A stretch of DNA of 64,000 nt from positions 62,001 through 126,000 of the forward strand of contig CAJTCL010000003.1 in assembly GCA_910575005.1 (NCBI GenBank). Direction: 5' to 3'. This document shows positions 17,764 through 26,028 of the stretch, piece by piece. Position numbers and translations under genes: made by a program. Source of the DNA: Lachnospiraceae bacterium (GTDB lineage: Bacteria > Bacillota > Clostridia > Lachnospirales > Lachnospiraceae). The notes below the pieces were generated by a model, which was given only the letters and a program-made list of their open reading frames with translations, was not told the origin of the DNA and ran no database searches. Every line of letters begins with the position of its first letter. Position 1 is the first letter of the stretch.

Positions 17764-19617
17764 ATGTGTGGAATTGCAGGATTCTATCATAGAGAGAAAG
17801 ACTATGAAAAGGATGGAACATATTATCGTTCCATCCTTGTTGCTATGCATGAAAAACTTCAGAGAAGAGGGCCAGATGATGCAGGTATTTATCTGAGTGG
17901 ACATTGTGGATTGTCTCACAGCCGCCTGTCTATTATTGACCTTTCAGGAGGACACCAGCCAATGGTGCGTCGGGCAGGGGAGCGCACTTGTGCCATTGTA
18001 TATAATGGAGAGTTGTATAATGCCAAGGAACTTCGTGAGGAGTTAAAAGAAAAGGGATGGAATTTTGAGACCACTTGTGATACAGAAGTAATTTTACTGG
18101 GATTTATGCAATATGGAGTGGAAATAGCCTCAAAGCTCAACGGCATTTTTGCCTTTGCTATTTTAGATCAGCGAGATGATAGCTTATATCTGTTTCGCGA
18201 TCCGATCGGGGTAAAACCATTGTTTTATATGAAAAAAGATCATGAATTGATCTTTGCCTCAGAGATAAAAGCAATTTTGGCGCACCCATCAGTGAATGCA
18301 GAACTTGACCGAGAGGGATTAAATGAGATTTTCGGGATTGGTCCAGCCCGCAGTACAGGCTGCGGTGTACTCAAAGGCATGAAAGAGGTGTGTCCAGGAG
18401 AGTATATTACTTATGGCAAGAAGCGTGCTTTGCAGCGCAAGGTGTACTGGAAGCTTGAGAGCCATCCCCATTTGGACAATTATGAGAAGACAGTTGAGAC
18501 GGTTTCAGAACTGGTACAGGATTCGATTCGCCGTCAGATGGTGTCAGATGTTCCAATCTGCACATTTTTGTCCGGTGGTGTGGACAGCAGCTTGGTTTCT
18601 GCCGTATGTGCCGCAGAATTAAAAAAGCAGGGCAAACAGCTTACCACATTTTCTTTTGATTTTGTGGATAATCAGAAGAATTTTAAGGCAAATGCTTTTC
18701 AACCCTCTCAGGATCGTCCCTATGTGGAAAAAATGGTACAATACATTGGCTCAGACCATCATTTTTTGGAATGTGACAACACACATCAGCTTACCATGCT
18801 GTACGATTCCGTGAAAGCACACGATCTGCCAGCAATGGCGGATGTAGATTCTTCCATGTTGTATTTTTGCTCTCAAGTCAGCAAGAGTCATAAAGTGACT
18901 TTGACTGGGGAATGCGCAGATGAGATTTTTGGAGGTTATCCCTGGTTTCATCGGCAGGAATGTTTTCAGGCTCAAACATTTCCTTGGACAATGGATTTAT
19001 CTCCCCGCAAGGAATTGCTTTCAGATGAATTTCTGGAGTATCTGCGTATGGATGAATATGTGAGGGAGAGTTACCAACATTCGATAGCGGAAACGCCCCG
19101 CTGTGAGGAGGACAGCCCACAAGAAGCCAGGCGGCGGGAAATTTCTTGGCTCAATCTGCGCTGGTTTATGCAGACACTTTTAAACCGCATGGACCGCACC
19201 AGTATGTACAGTGGCCTGGAAGCTAGAGTTCCTTTTGCTGATCCAAGGATTGTCCAATATGTGTGGAATGTACCTTGGGAGATGAAAGCCAAGGATGGTG
19301 TGGTAAAAAATCTGCTGCGTCAGTCTGGCAGAGGACTTTTGCCTGAGGAAGTGCTGTTTCGCAGGAAATCTCCTTATCCAAAGACTTACGATCCGCGCTA
19401 TGAGAATCTTCTCAAAGACAAAATCCGCGAAATGCTTGCACAGAAGGATGCCCCAGTGCTGCAGTTTCTGGATCGCAATAAGGTGGAAGCATTTTTGGCA
19501 CGTCCTTCTGATTATGGCAAGCCTTGGTATGGTCAGTTAATGGCTGGACCGCAGCTTCTTGCCTATCTGCTGCAGATCAATGCCTGGATGGAATTATATC
19601 AAATTAAAGTGCGTTAA
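17764..19617 (+). CDS. asnB: Asparagine synthase (glutamine-hydrolysing)
   Basis: A 617-residue two-domain cytoplasmic enzyme converting aspartate, glutamine and ATP to asparagine. The ATG at 17764 gives M-C-G-I-A-G-F, which exposes the catalytic Cys2 of the glutaminase domain after Met removal; AGGAG lies 8 bases upstream. The synthetase domain has the ATP pyrophosphatase loop L-S-G-G-V-D-S-S at 269-276 and later T-G-E-C-A-D-E-I-F-G-G-Y. Length is typical of AsnB. It has its own upstream region and terminator, so it is not obviously in a cobalamin operon. No amidase partner for an alternative product is seen. Confidence 0.93.
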   Translation: MCGIAGFYHREKDYEKDGTYYRSILVAMHEKLQRRGPDDAGIYLSGHCGLSHSRLSIIDLSGGHQPMVRRAGERTCAIVYNGELYNAKELREELKEKGWNFETTCDTEVILLGFMQYGVEIASKLNGIFAFAILDQRDDSLYLFRDPIGVKPLFYMKKDHELIFASEIKAILAHPSVNAELDREGLNEIFGIGPARSTGCGVLKGMKEVCPGEYITYGKKRALQRKVYWKLESHPHLDNYEKTVETVSELVQDSIRRQMVSDVPICTFLSGGVDSSLVSAVCAAELKKQGKQLTTFSFDFVDNQKNFKANAFQPSQDRPYVEKMVQYIGSDHHFLECDNTHQLTMLYDSVKAHDLPAMADVDSSMLYFCSQVSKSHKVTLTGECADEIFGGYPWFHRQECFQAQTFPWTMDLSPRKELLSDEFLEYLRMDEYVRESYQHSIAETPRCEEDSPQEARRREISWLNLRWFMQTLLNRMDRTSMYSGLEARVPFADPRIVQYVWNVPWEMKAKDGVVKNLLRQSGRGLLPEEVLFRRKSPYPKTYDPRYENLLKDKIREMLAQKDAPVLQFLDRNKVEAFLARPSDYGKPWYGQLMAGPQLLAYLLQINAWMELYQIKVR

Positions 19618-19690
19618 AGTAAGGATAGACAGGTATCAGGGTGGTTCTAAAGGATTACATTTATACAAATAAGTTAAGACAAAATAAAAT

Positions 19691-19733
19691 GCAAGTCTTG
19701 TGATTCTTTGTTTGGGAGAATCATAGGGCTTGC
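19691..19733 (+). terminator. Strong hairpin after asnB
   Basis: GCAAGTCTTGTGATTCT pairs with AGAATCATAGGGCTTGC (17 positions, three G-U wobbles) around a 9-base loop. A T-run is lacking, so it may end transcription weakly or protect the 3' end. Confidence 0.45.
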
Positions 19734-19833
19734 TATCATATACAGGCTGTACATGGGATAGTATATTTCAAAGTGAATGTCTATGAAAAGCCGTACCTGT
19801 TGGCATAGGAACGATTTTGTTGTATGATGCATG

Positions 19834-20085
19834 TTATAACTTTTGGATTTTTTCTTTGGAAAGGAGTGTAATTTTCACAATTCCTTCATTGTAATCTCGA
19901 ATAGCCTTTTCCCTGGCTTCATATTCCAGGCGTTTTTCTTTGTCCTGGCTGATGAGCTGTAGTTTCTGATAGGGACTGTCAATATAAGGATTTTTGTTTG
20001 TTAACATGTCAAACACTTCCTTTTTTTCCGCATCAATAAATTTCGCCCAAAGTTCAAGATCACTGCTATTTTTTATTTTGTGTAA
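19834..20085 (-). pseudogene. Remnant of Rpn/PD-(D/E)XK-type recombination-promoting nuclease (transposase-like)
   Basis: The minus strand reads S-S-D-L-E-L-W-A-K-F-I-D-A, then L-T-N-K-N-P-Y-I and K-L-Q-L-I-S-Q-D-K-E-K-R, a stretch typical of the C-terminal half of the Rpn family common in Lachnospiraceae. An in-frame TAA lies just before it, the catalytic N-terminal half is missing and the usual repetitive tail is replaced by a short unrelated end. It is therefore a fragment, not a working gene. Confidence 0.7.
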
Positions 20086-20312
20086 TTATGATTATTCGTA
20101 TATGAATCGTTTTTGTAATTAAATACAGCACATCAAAGAAAAATAAACTTATGGACGAAATTATTATGTTTGTACGGTCGATCTATTTCAAGTCACTTTT
20201 ATAAGGTAAATAAAATGCATTTCTTGAAGCTTACCTAATGCCGATAACTGCTTGTATTTATGGTAAAAAGATGCTATGATGAAACCACAAACAGGAAAGG
20301 GACAATACATAG

Positions 20313-20504
20313 ATTTACAGAGGTGTGGCAGGAATAAGGTTTCCTGCTTTATTGATTGGGAGATTTTCTGAATTTTATGGTCCCCAAATGGTTATGTCAG
20401 TCATACATAATAAAAGGCATCCTGATATTTTGAACGATTTGGGGGCAATGCTTCTTGTAGAAATTGAATTCTGTGAACGGATGCTAATTGTTCTTGACAT
20501 ATAG
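20313..20504 (+). pseudogene. Unrecognised open frame, possibly a decayed gene
   Basis: Sixty-three codons stay open between two stops and read like protein (F-P-A-L-L-I-G-R-F-S-E-F-Y-G-P-Q), but there is no good start or ribosome site. A promoter-like pair (TTGTAT, 17 bases, TATGAT) lies upstream at about 20251-20279 and a purine-rich site precedes an ATA codon, as if a start had been lost. The family is not recognised. Confidence 0.2.
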
Positions 20505-20522
20505 AAAAGAAAAAATTATAGT
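20494..20522 (+). promoter_or_regulatory. Sigma-A-type promoter for the thioesterase / cobalamin block B
   Basis: Consensus TTGACA and TATAGT separated by 17 bases, about 70 bases before the first gene. From here to cobS the genes overlap or have short gaps, so this could be the main promoter of block B (inference). Confidence 0.6.
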
Positions 20523-20591
20523 TGGTATTAGGATATCAAAGATCATCGGAAACGTTAAAATAGCGTCAACCAAGAAATAGGAGGTTTTAAC

Positions 20592-20984
20592 ATGTTAGAT
20601 ACAGGAATCAAAGGTTATCAGGAAATAACTGTCACCACAGAAGACACCGCAAAGGTACATAAGAGTGGTACTCTGCAGGTACTTGCCACCCCAAGGATGG
20701 CAGCTTTGATGGAGGAGACAGCTTGGAAGAGTGTTGCAGATCATCTGGATCCGGCGATGGGAACCGTGGGAATCCGTCTGGAATTAGATCATTTAGCGCC
20801 TACGCCAGTGGGGATGCGTGTGCAGTGTGAGTCAGTATTAGAGCATGTCGAAGGCAGGAAGCTGACATTTTCCATTACTGCCAAGGATGAAAAAGGCGAG
20901 ATTGGCAAGGCAGTGCATCAGCGTTTTATTGTGGAGGAGGAGAAATTTCAAAGCAAGGCGGATCAGAAAAATGGTGGAAAATGA
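20592..20984 (+). CDS. FlK-like hotdog thioesterase family protein
   Basis: A 130-residue single hotdog-fold protein resembling fluoroacetyl-CoA thioesterase-like proteins. Thr33, Glu41 and His68 (in L-D-H-L-A-P-T-P-V-G) have nearly the spacing of the Thr/Glu/His set of FlK. The substrate is unknown; Clostridia often carry such proteins and fluoroacetate is unlikely. TAGGAGG precedes the start. It overlaps the DUF6483 gene by 14 bases, tying it to block B transcription. Confidence 0.8.
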   Translation: MLDTGIKGYQEITVTTEDTAKVHKSGTLQVLATPRMAALMEETAWKSVADHLDPAMGTVGIRLELDHLAPTPVGMRVQCESVLEHVEGRKLTFSITAKDEKGEIGKAVHQRFIVEEEKFQSKADQKNGGK

Positions 20985-21369
20985 TTATGTAATGCGTATC
21001 ATCCATGAGATGGTGCGGACATTGATTAAGTTGCTTTTTGGCATTGATGAGGTGAAAGAGGAGGAGCTTAATTTTGAGGCCCAGGAAAGTGGTGATCTCT
21101 ATAGAAGATTAAGACAGATGGCCAAGGATGGGAAGATCAATGAGGCTGAAAATCTGTTGTCAGATGTTTTGGATGAGCAAGAGACCGGAAATTTAAGATT
21201 GGAATATATGAAGGTAGCACTGTTTTTCTACGATTATCTCAATGGGAAGAGTAATGAATTTCTGGAAAGCTGCGATTATTCCAGGGAAGAGATTCGGGAG
21301 GGCATCCGCAGTACGATGCTTCGCTATGGCTATGAAGAATTGGCAGAGACTTGGGGCGATCAGTGGTGA
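20971..21369 (+). CDS. DUF6483 family protein
   Basis: A 132-residue helical protein of a family seen in Lachnospiraceae (V-E-N-D-Y-V-M-R-I-I-H-E-M start, L-F-G-I-D-E). Function unknown; the alpha-helical, TPR-like pattern (about 45-125) suggests a protein-binding scaffold. ATG 20971 is inside the end of the thioesterase gene, and its TGA overlaps the GTG start of cbiA, so all three are probably translationally coupled. No catalytic residues are recognised. Confidence 0.75.
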   Translation: MVENDYVMRIIHEMVRTLIKLLFGIDEVKEEELNFEAQESGDLYRRLRQMAKDGKINEAENLLSDVLDEQETGNLRLEYMKVALFFYDYLNGKSNEFLESCDYSREEIREGIRSTMLRYGYEELAETWGDQW

Positions 21370-22904
21370 GTAAGCACAAGTATCTTCCAAGGATTATGCT
21401 GGCAGCGCCTGCCAGTGGAAGTGGAAAGACATTGCTTACCTGCGGTATTTTAATGGCTTTAAAAAATCGGGGGCTGCATACGGCCTCCTTTAAGTGCGGG
21501 CCAGATTATATAGATCCTCTGTTCCATCAGGAAGTAATCGGAATCCCTGCTCGTAATCTGGACACTTTTTTTACAGACAGAGAAATGACCAAATATCTGT
21601 TTGGCAGAACAGCAATCCAGGCAGAGATTTCTGTGTTGGAAGGTGTGATGGGGTACTATGATGGGGCAGGAGGAGATACCACTTCTGCCTCGTCTTATGA
21701 ACTGGCATGCGTGACAGATACACCAGTGATTTTGATTGTCAATGCCAAGGGTATGAGCCTTTCTGTACTGCCAGTGATTCAAGGATTTTTGCAGTATCAG
21801 AAGGATAGCCATATTGCAGGGGTGATTTTAAATCAGACTTCGCAGGCAACCTATGAAAAATTGAAACCAAGAATCATCCAGGAATTGTCTCTGCCTGTGT
21901 TTGGTTATGTGCCGAACTGTCCAGAGCTGGTGATTGAGAGCCGTCATCTGGGACTGGTGTTGCCTGGAGAAATTGTAAATATTCATCATAGACTGCAGAA
22001 ACTGTCAGAGCTGTTGGAAGAAACGCTGGATATGGATGGAATCATAGCCTGTGCAAGAAAGGCGCCAGCCTTGAACTGGCAGAAGCCAGAGAGCTTAAAA
22101 GCGCTGGAAGCGGCAGTAAAATGTAACAATTTGGCATATACTGATTTAGAGAAGCAGGAGAGCCAAACTGCAAAATGTAAAAATATAGAGAAGCAGGAAA
22201 TCCAAGAACAAGCCATAAAATGCAAAAATATAGAGAAGCAGGGGAGCCAAGCTGCAAGCCGCAGAATCCGTATTGGAGTGGCTAGAGATGAGGCTTTCTG
22301 CTTTCTTTATGAGGATAATTTGGAGCTGCTTACAAGATTTGGAGCAGAATTGTTGTACTTTTCTCCTATTCATGATAAGGAGCTGCCGCCCAAACTGGAG
22401 GGATTGATTTTCTGCGGCGGCTACCCAGAATTATATGCAAAAGAATTGAGTGAAAATCAGGCTTTGCACAGAGAAATTCGGGAAGGCATTGTCCAGGGAA
22501 TCCCCTATCTGGCAGAGTGTGGCGGTTTTTTATATCTGCAGCAGTCTATGGAAGATATGGAGGGGAACATATGGCCAGCCGTGGGCGTCCTTTCTGGGGA
22601 GGCATACCGCACAAAACGACTGGGAAGGTTTGGGTATATTACTTTGACGGCAAATCGAGAGGGACAGTTGTTAAAGCCAGGTGACAGCATAAAAGCACAT
22701 GAATATCATTATTTTGAGTGTAGCGAAAACGGCAGAGATTATCATGCCACAAAACCCTTTGCAACGCGGGAATGGGATTGTATACAGGGAGGCGCTAAGT
22801 ATGCAGCGGGATTCCCACATCTTTATTACTATTCCAATCCAGGGTTTATTGTGGAATTTTTGCAGCAGTGCAGAAATTATGGGAATGAAAAGAATGGATT
22901 GTAA
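21366..22904 (+). CDS. cbiA: Cobyrinate a,c-diamide synthase CbiA
   Basis: About 512 residues; ATP- and glutamine-dependent amidation of the a and c side chains of cobyrinate. The N-terminal P-loop domain opens with M-L-A-A-P-A-S-G-S-G-K-T and contains C-G-P-D-Y-I-D-P. The C-terminal class I glutaminase domain has the nucleophile in L-A-E-C-G-G-F and F-P-H-L-Y-Y near the end. GTG 21366 overlaps the upstream stop. Between the domains (about residues 250-298) sits a repetitive, charged insert (K-C-K-N-I-E-K-Q units), making the protein longer than the usual 450-460 residues. Cytoplasmic. Confidence 0.93.
   Translation: MSKHKYLPRIMLAAPASGSGKTLLTCGILMALKNRGLHTASFKCGPDYIDPLFHQEVIGIPARNLDTFFTDREMTKYLFGRTAIQAEISVLEGVMGYYDGAGGDTTSASSYELACVTDTPVILIVNAKGMSLSVLPVIQGFLQYQKDSHIAGVILNQTSQATYEKLKPRIIQELSLPVFGYVPNCPELVIESRHLGLVLPGEIVNIHHRLQKLSELLEETLDMDGIIACARKAPALNWQKPESLKALEAAVKCNNLAYTDLEKQESQTAKCKNIEKQEIQEQAIKCKNIEKQGSQAASRRIRIGVARDEAFCFLYEDNLELLTRFGAELLYFSPIHDKELPPKLEGLIFCGGYPELYAKELSENQALHREIREGIVQGIPYLAECGGFLYLQQSMEDMEGNIWPAVGVLSGEAYRTKRLGRFGYITLTANREGQLLKPGDSIKAHEYHYFECSENGRDYHATKPFATREWDCIQGGAKYAAGFPHLYYYSNPGFIVEFLQQCRNYGNEKNGL
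22115..22260 (+). repeat. In-frame degenerate tandem repeat inside cbiA
   Basis: Two near-identical units of about 45 bases (AAAATGYAAAAATATAGAGA core) and one diverged unit code for the interdomain linker K-C-K-N-I-E-K-Q. All copies keep the frame and fall between the ATPase and glutaminase domains. Confidence 0.75.
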
Positions 22905-22948
22905 AAATTTTGTCACTCTAAAAGAGCGATGAGAAAGGATATGATAAT

Positions 22949-24001
22949 ATGAAGCTGGAAGAGTGCTTAAAGAAAATTCAGCCCTTAGAAAAAACAGCTT
23001 GCCTTGCCTGCGAGAAACGCTGGGATTCGATTGCCAAACCTTTGAAGAGTCTGGGTAAGTTGGAGGAAGCTTTGATTCAAATTGCTGGTATTCAAAGAAG
23101 CAGTCAGATTCATCTTCAGAAAAAGGTGCTGGTAATTCTGTGTGCTGACAATGGAGTGGTGGCTGAGGGTGTCACTCAGACCGGACAGGAGGTTACGGCA
23201 ATTGTGGCAGAAAATTTTCTGGATGAGAAATCCTGTGCGGCGATTATGTGTCAAGATACAGGCACAGATATTTTTCCAGTAGATATTGGTATGGTTGTAG
23301 ATACGCCGCGGTTAAGAAAATGTAAAGTTGCCTATGGAACAAAAAACATGGTCAGAGAACCAGCCATGACCAGAGAACAGGCGATACAAGCGATAGAATT
23401 TGGAATTGCAATCGTTGAGGAACTGTATGGGCTGGGATATGATGTGATTGCTACAGGAGAGATGGGAATTGGCAATACCACCACCAGCAGTGCAATGGCC
23501 AGTGTTTTTTTACAAAAACCAGTGGAACAGGTGACAGGAAGAGGTGCCGGTCTTTCCACAGAAGGTCTTCAAAGAAAGATCCAAGTGATTAAGACAGCCA
23601 TTGCCAAGCATCAGCCACTGGCTGCGGATCCCTTGGATGTGTTGGCAAAGGTAGGAGGATTTGATATTGCCGGACTTGTCGGTGTCTATCTGGGTGGAGC
23701 GGCGCTTCATATGCCAGTGATTGCAGATGGATTTATTTCCAGTGTGGCAGCGCTTACAGCATCCAGGATTTGTCCATTGGCCAGTGAATATGTTTTAGCC
23801 TCTCATGTGTCGAAGGAGACAGCAGGGGCTTTGATTCTGGAGGCACTTGACAAATCCCCGTGTCTGGATTGTGATCTGTGTCTGGGAGAGGGAACCGGAG
23901 CGGTGGCTCTATTTCCATTACTGGACATGGCATTACATATTTATCAGAAAATGAGCACTTTTGCTCAGATTGAAGTCGAAAATTATGTGCCTTTGGAGTA
24001 A
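22949..24001 (+). CDS. cobT: Nicotinate-nucleotide-dimethylbenzimidazole phosphoribosyltransferase CobT
   Basis: A 350-residue enzyme that activates the lower ligand base as its alpha-ribazole phosphate. Conserved features: C-A-D-N-G-V-V-A-E-G-V-T, G-E-M-G-I-G-N-T-T-T-S-S-A, G-R-G-A-G-L and, near the C-terminus, the catalytic-region G-E-G-T-G-A. Length matches the family. It lies 44 bases after cbiA, with AAAGGA ahead of ATG. No 5,6-dimethylbenzimidazole synthesis genes are seen, so the in vivo base is open. Confidence 0.95.
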   Translation: MKLEECLKKIQPLEKTACLACEKRWDSIAKPLKSLGKLEEALIQIAGIQRSSQIHLQKKVLVILCADNGVVAEGVTQTGQEVTAIVAENFLDEKSCAAIMCQDTGTDIFPVDIGMVVDTPRLRKCKVAYGTKNMVREPAMTREQAIQAIEFGIAIVEELYGLGYDVIATGEMGIGNTTTSSAMASVFLQKPVEQVTGRGAGLSTEGLQRKIQVIKTAIAKHQPLAADPLDVLAKVGGFDIAGLVGVYLGGAALHMPVIADGFISSVAALTASRICPLASEYVLASHVSKETAGALILEALDKSPCLDCDLCLGEGTGAVALFPLLDMALHIYQKMSTFAQIEVENYVPLE

Positions 24002-24067
24002 CTAATGATTTATAATGATCAGGAACATTTTTCTGAGAAGAGAGTTTGTAAAAAACAGGAGCGGTGT

Positions 24068-24664
24068 ATGGTTATTTTTGTATTGGGCGGCAGTGGCAGC
24101 GGGAAATCAGAATACGCCGAAAGTCTTGCAGTAAGGCTTGGGCAGGAAAATGTATTGGCACACCAGAAAGAGAACTTGCAGGACAAGTTAGTTTCTTGCG
24201 GGCAGTTTTCTTCTATACAGAAATCTAAATTAGTCTATATTGCCACAATGGAACCTTTGGACTCAGAGAGCAGAGCGCGGGTTTGCCGCCACAGAAAACA
24301 GCGGGCAGACAAGCAGTTTGAAACCAGAGAATGTTATACTCATATTGAGGAACTGAGTGTACAGAAGAATGAGATTTTGCTCTTGGAATGTCTGTCAAAT
24401 TTGACTGCAAATGAGATGTTTTCCCCTGCAGGCAGAAAAACAAAGGTTTCCAATATCATTGAAAATGGACTTGATCATTTGGCAAAACAGAGTCTTCATT
24501 TGGTAGTTGTGGGAAATAATGTATTTGAGGATGGCAATAGCTATGATGAGAAAACGAGAGAATATTTGCAGGAGATGGCAAAGGTACACCAGTTTTTGGC
24601 TGCCCATGCTGATCGGGTGGTGGAAGTGATTTGTGGGATTCCAATAGAATGGAGGGCAGTATGA
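24068..24664 (+). CDS. cobU: Adenosylcobinamide kinase / guanylyltransferase CobU
   Basis: A 198-residue enzyme that phosphorylates adenosylcobinamide and adds GMP. The P-loop is G-G-S-G-S-G-K-S (7-14); Y-I-A-T-M-E-P and R-V-C-R-H-R follow, the latter carrying the guanylylated-histidine region; the end reads V-I-C-G-I-P. ATG 24068 is chosen because AGGAG lies 6 bases upstream and the family start follows at once; an ATG at 24005 would add 21 atypical residues. The segment about 35-56 is an insertion relative to common CobU. Its stop overlaps the cobS start (ATGA). Confidence 0.92.
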   Translation: MVIFVLGGSGSGKSEYAESLAVRLGQENVLAHQKENLQDKLVSCGQFSSIQKSKLVYIATMEPLDSESRARVCRHRKQRADKQFETRECYTHIEELSVQKNEILLLECLSNLTANEMFSPAGRKTKVSNIIENGLDHLAKQSLHLVVVGNNVFEDGNSYDEKTREYLQEMAKVHQFLAAHADRVVEVICGIPIEWRAV

Positions 24665-25422
24665 AATATCTGAAAGCCGCTGTTATTGCATTTGGCATGT
24701 ATTCCAAAATCCCTATGCCCAGAACGGAATGGGACAAGGAACCGATGAAATATGTGATGTGTTTTTTTCCCTGGGTGGGGGCAGTGATTGGAGCCTGCTT
24801 TTATCTCTGGGGGATTGTGGGCAAGGGGATTCCTATTGGGGAAACGTTGTATACAGTGATTTTAACGGTGATTCCGGTGTTTCTCACTGGAGGAATCCAT
24901 ATGGATGGTTTTTTAGACACTACAGACGCCTTAAGCTCTTGGCAGACCAAAGAACGGCGATTGGAAATTTTAAAAGATTCTCATGCAGGGGCTTTTGCTG
25001 TAATCGGAGAGTGTCTGTATTTTTTGTTGTATTATGGATTTGTCTCAGAATTAATGGTAAAAGATTTAGGGACAGTATCTATCAGTTTTTTCTTAAGCCG
25101 CTGTCTGAGCGGTTATGCAGTAATGGCATTTCCGTGTGCCAAAAATACGGGTTTGGCGGCTGCTTTTGCAGAGGGAGCCGACAAGAAACATGTTCAAAAG
25201 ATTTTATTGATCGAGACAATTCTTGTCGCTGCGGTGCTGTTGTGGAGCAATTTTTTTGCCGGAGGTGCAGTGATTGTTGTCTCGCTGTTAGTGTTCTGCT
25301 GGTATCATAAGATGTCTGTGGAACAATTTGGCGGCATTACCGGAGATCTGGCGGGATGGTTTTTGCAGGTATGTGAGTTGGCAACTTTGATTGCTGTGAC
25401 AGTAACAGCTAAAATCATTTAG
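24661..25422 (+). CDS. cobS: Adenosylcobinamide-GDP ribazoletransferase (cobalamin synthase) CobS
   Basis: A 253-residue polytopic inner-membrane protein that joins alpha-ribazole to adenosylcobinamide-GDP. The motif G-G-I-H-M-D-G-F-L-D-T-T-D-A is the metal-binding active site; S-R-C-L-S-G-Y and F-G-G-I-T-G-D-L-A-G-W also match. About six hydrophobic helices are visible. ATG 24661 sits in the ATGA overlap with cobU; an earlier ATG at 24631 would lie within cobU. Confidence 0.94.
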   Translation: MKYLKAAVIAFGMYSKIPMPRTEWDKEPMKYVMCFFPWVGAVIGACFYLWGIVGKGIPIGETLYTVILTVIPVFLTGGIHMDGFLDTTDALSSWQTKERRLEILKDSHAGAFAVIGECLYFLLYYGFVSELMVKDLGTVSISFFLSRCLSGYAVMAFPCAKNTGLAAAFAEGADKKHVQKILLIETILVAAVLLWSNFFAGGAVIVVSLLVFCWYHKMSVEQFGGITGDLAGWFLQVCELATLIAVTVTAKII

Positions 25423-25440
25423 ACATAAGGAGGAAATATC

Positions 25441-25842
25441 ATGATTCTGATCACTGGGGGCGCGCATCAGGGAAAACAGAAGATTGCCAGGAATTTGTGG
25501 GAACAAAAAAAAGAGGCGCATAATACCTTAGAACCTGTGGTTGCGGCAGGTGATACAAAAGATCAGGAGCGATTGCTACAGGCAGAGATTATTGTGCAGT
25601 TTCATTTATGGATATATAAAATGACAGAAAATGGAACAGATCCATACCCTTTCGTCCATCGGCTTTTCCAAGAGAATCCTCAGGTTATATTGACCTTAGA
25701 TCAAGTGGGGTGTGGAGTGGTGCCAATGGATGCTTTTGACCGAAAATATCGCGAAATGGTGGGCAGGATTGGCTGTCTGTTGGCTGATCAGGCTAAAGAA
25801 GTTTATCTTGTCACCTGTGGGATTGCCAGGAAAATCAAATAG
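25441..25842 (+). CDS. Short CobU-like (cobinamide kinase-related) protein
   Basis: A 133-residue protein with a modified P-loop I-T-G-G-A-H-Q-G-K and a C-terminal part resembling CobU (G-C-G-V-V-P-M-D-A-F-D-R-K-Y, then V-T-C-G-I-A). The middle of CobU, including the guanylylated-histidine region, is absent, so guanylyl transfer is unlikely. It follows cobS by 18 bases with AAGGAGG. It may be a degenerate paralogue, a kinase-only enzyme or a regulator of the pathway. Confidence 0.75.
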   Translation: MILITGGAHQGKQKIARNLWEQKKEAHNTLEPVVAAGDTKDQERLLQAEIIVQFHLWIYKMTENGTDPYPFVHRLFQENPQVILTLDQVGCGVVPMDAFDRKYREMVGRIGCLLADQAKEVYLVTCGIARKIK

Positions 25843-25855
25843 GACACAGACATGA

Positions 25856-25963
25856 TTAGAGATCATGAGATTCTTTGTATTCTTCCCCCCAGCTTTGCAT
25901 TGCGTCAAGAATGGGTTTTAAGCTTTGCCCTAACTTAGTAAGAGAATATTCCCTGAAGACACA
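25856..25963 (-). pseudogene. C-terminal remnant of an HxlR-family regulator
   Basis: The last 35 residues of this frame read E-Y-S-L-T-K-L-G-Q-S-L-K-P-I-L-D-A-M, then W-G-E-E-Y, the conserved HxlR helix-turn-helix end. Further upstream in the same frame the text no longer matches and runs into mutM, so the N-terminal DNA-binding part is lost. Confidence 0.65.
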
Positions 25964-26028
25964 AAAAATGAGGGCAGAGAGGTCTCCAGTTCTTTGGCAA
26001 AAGAGATTGCAATCCAGTTGACGAAAGA

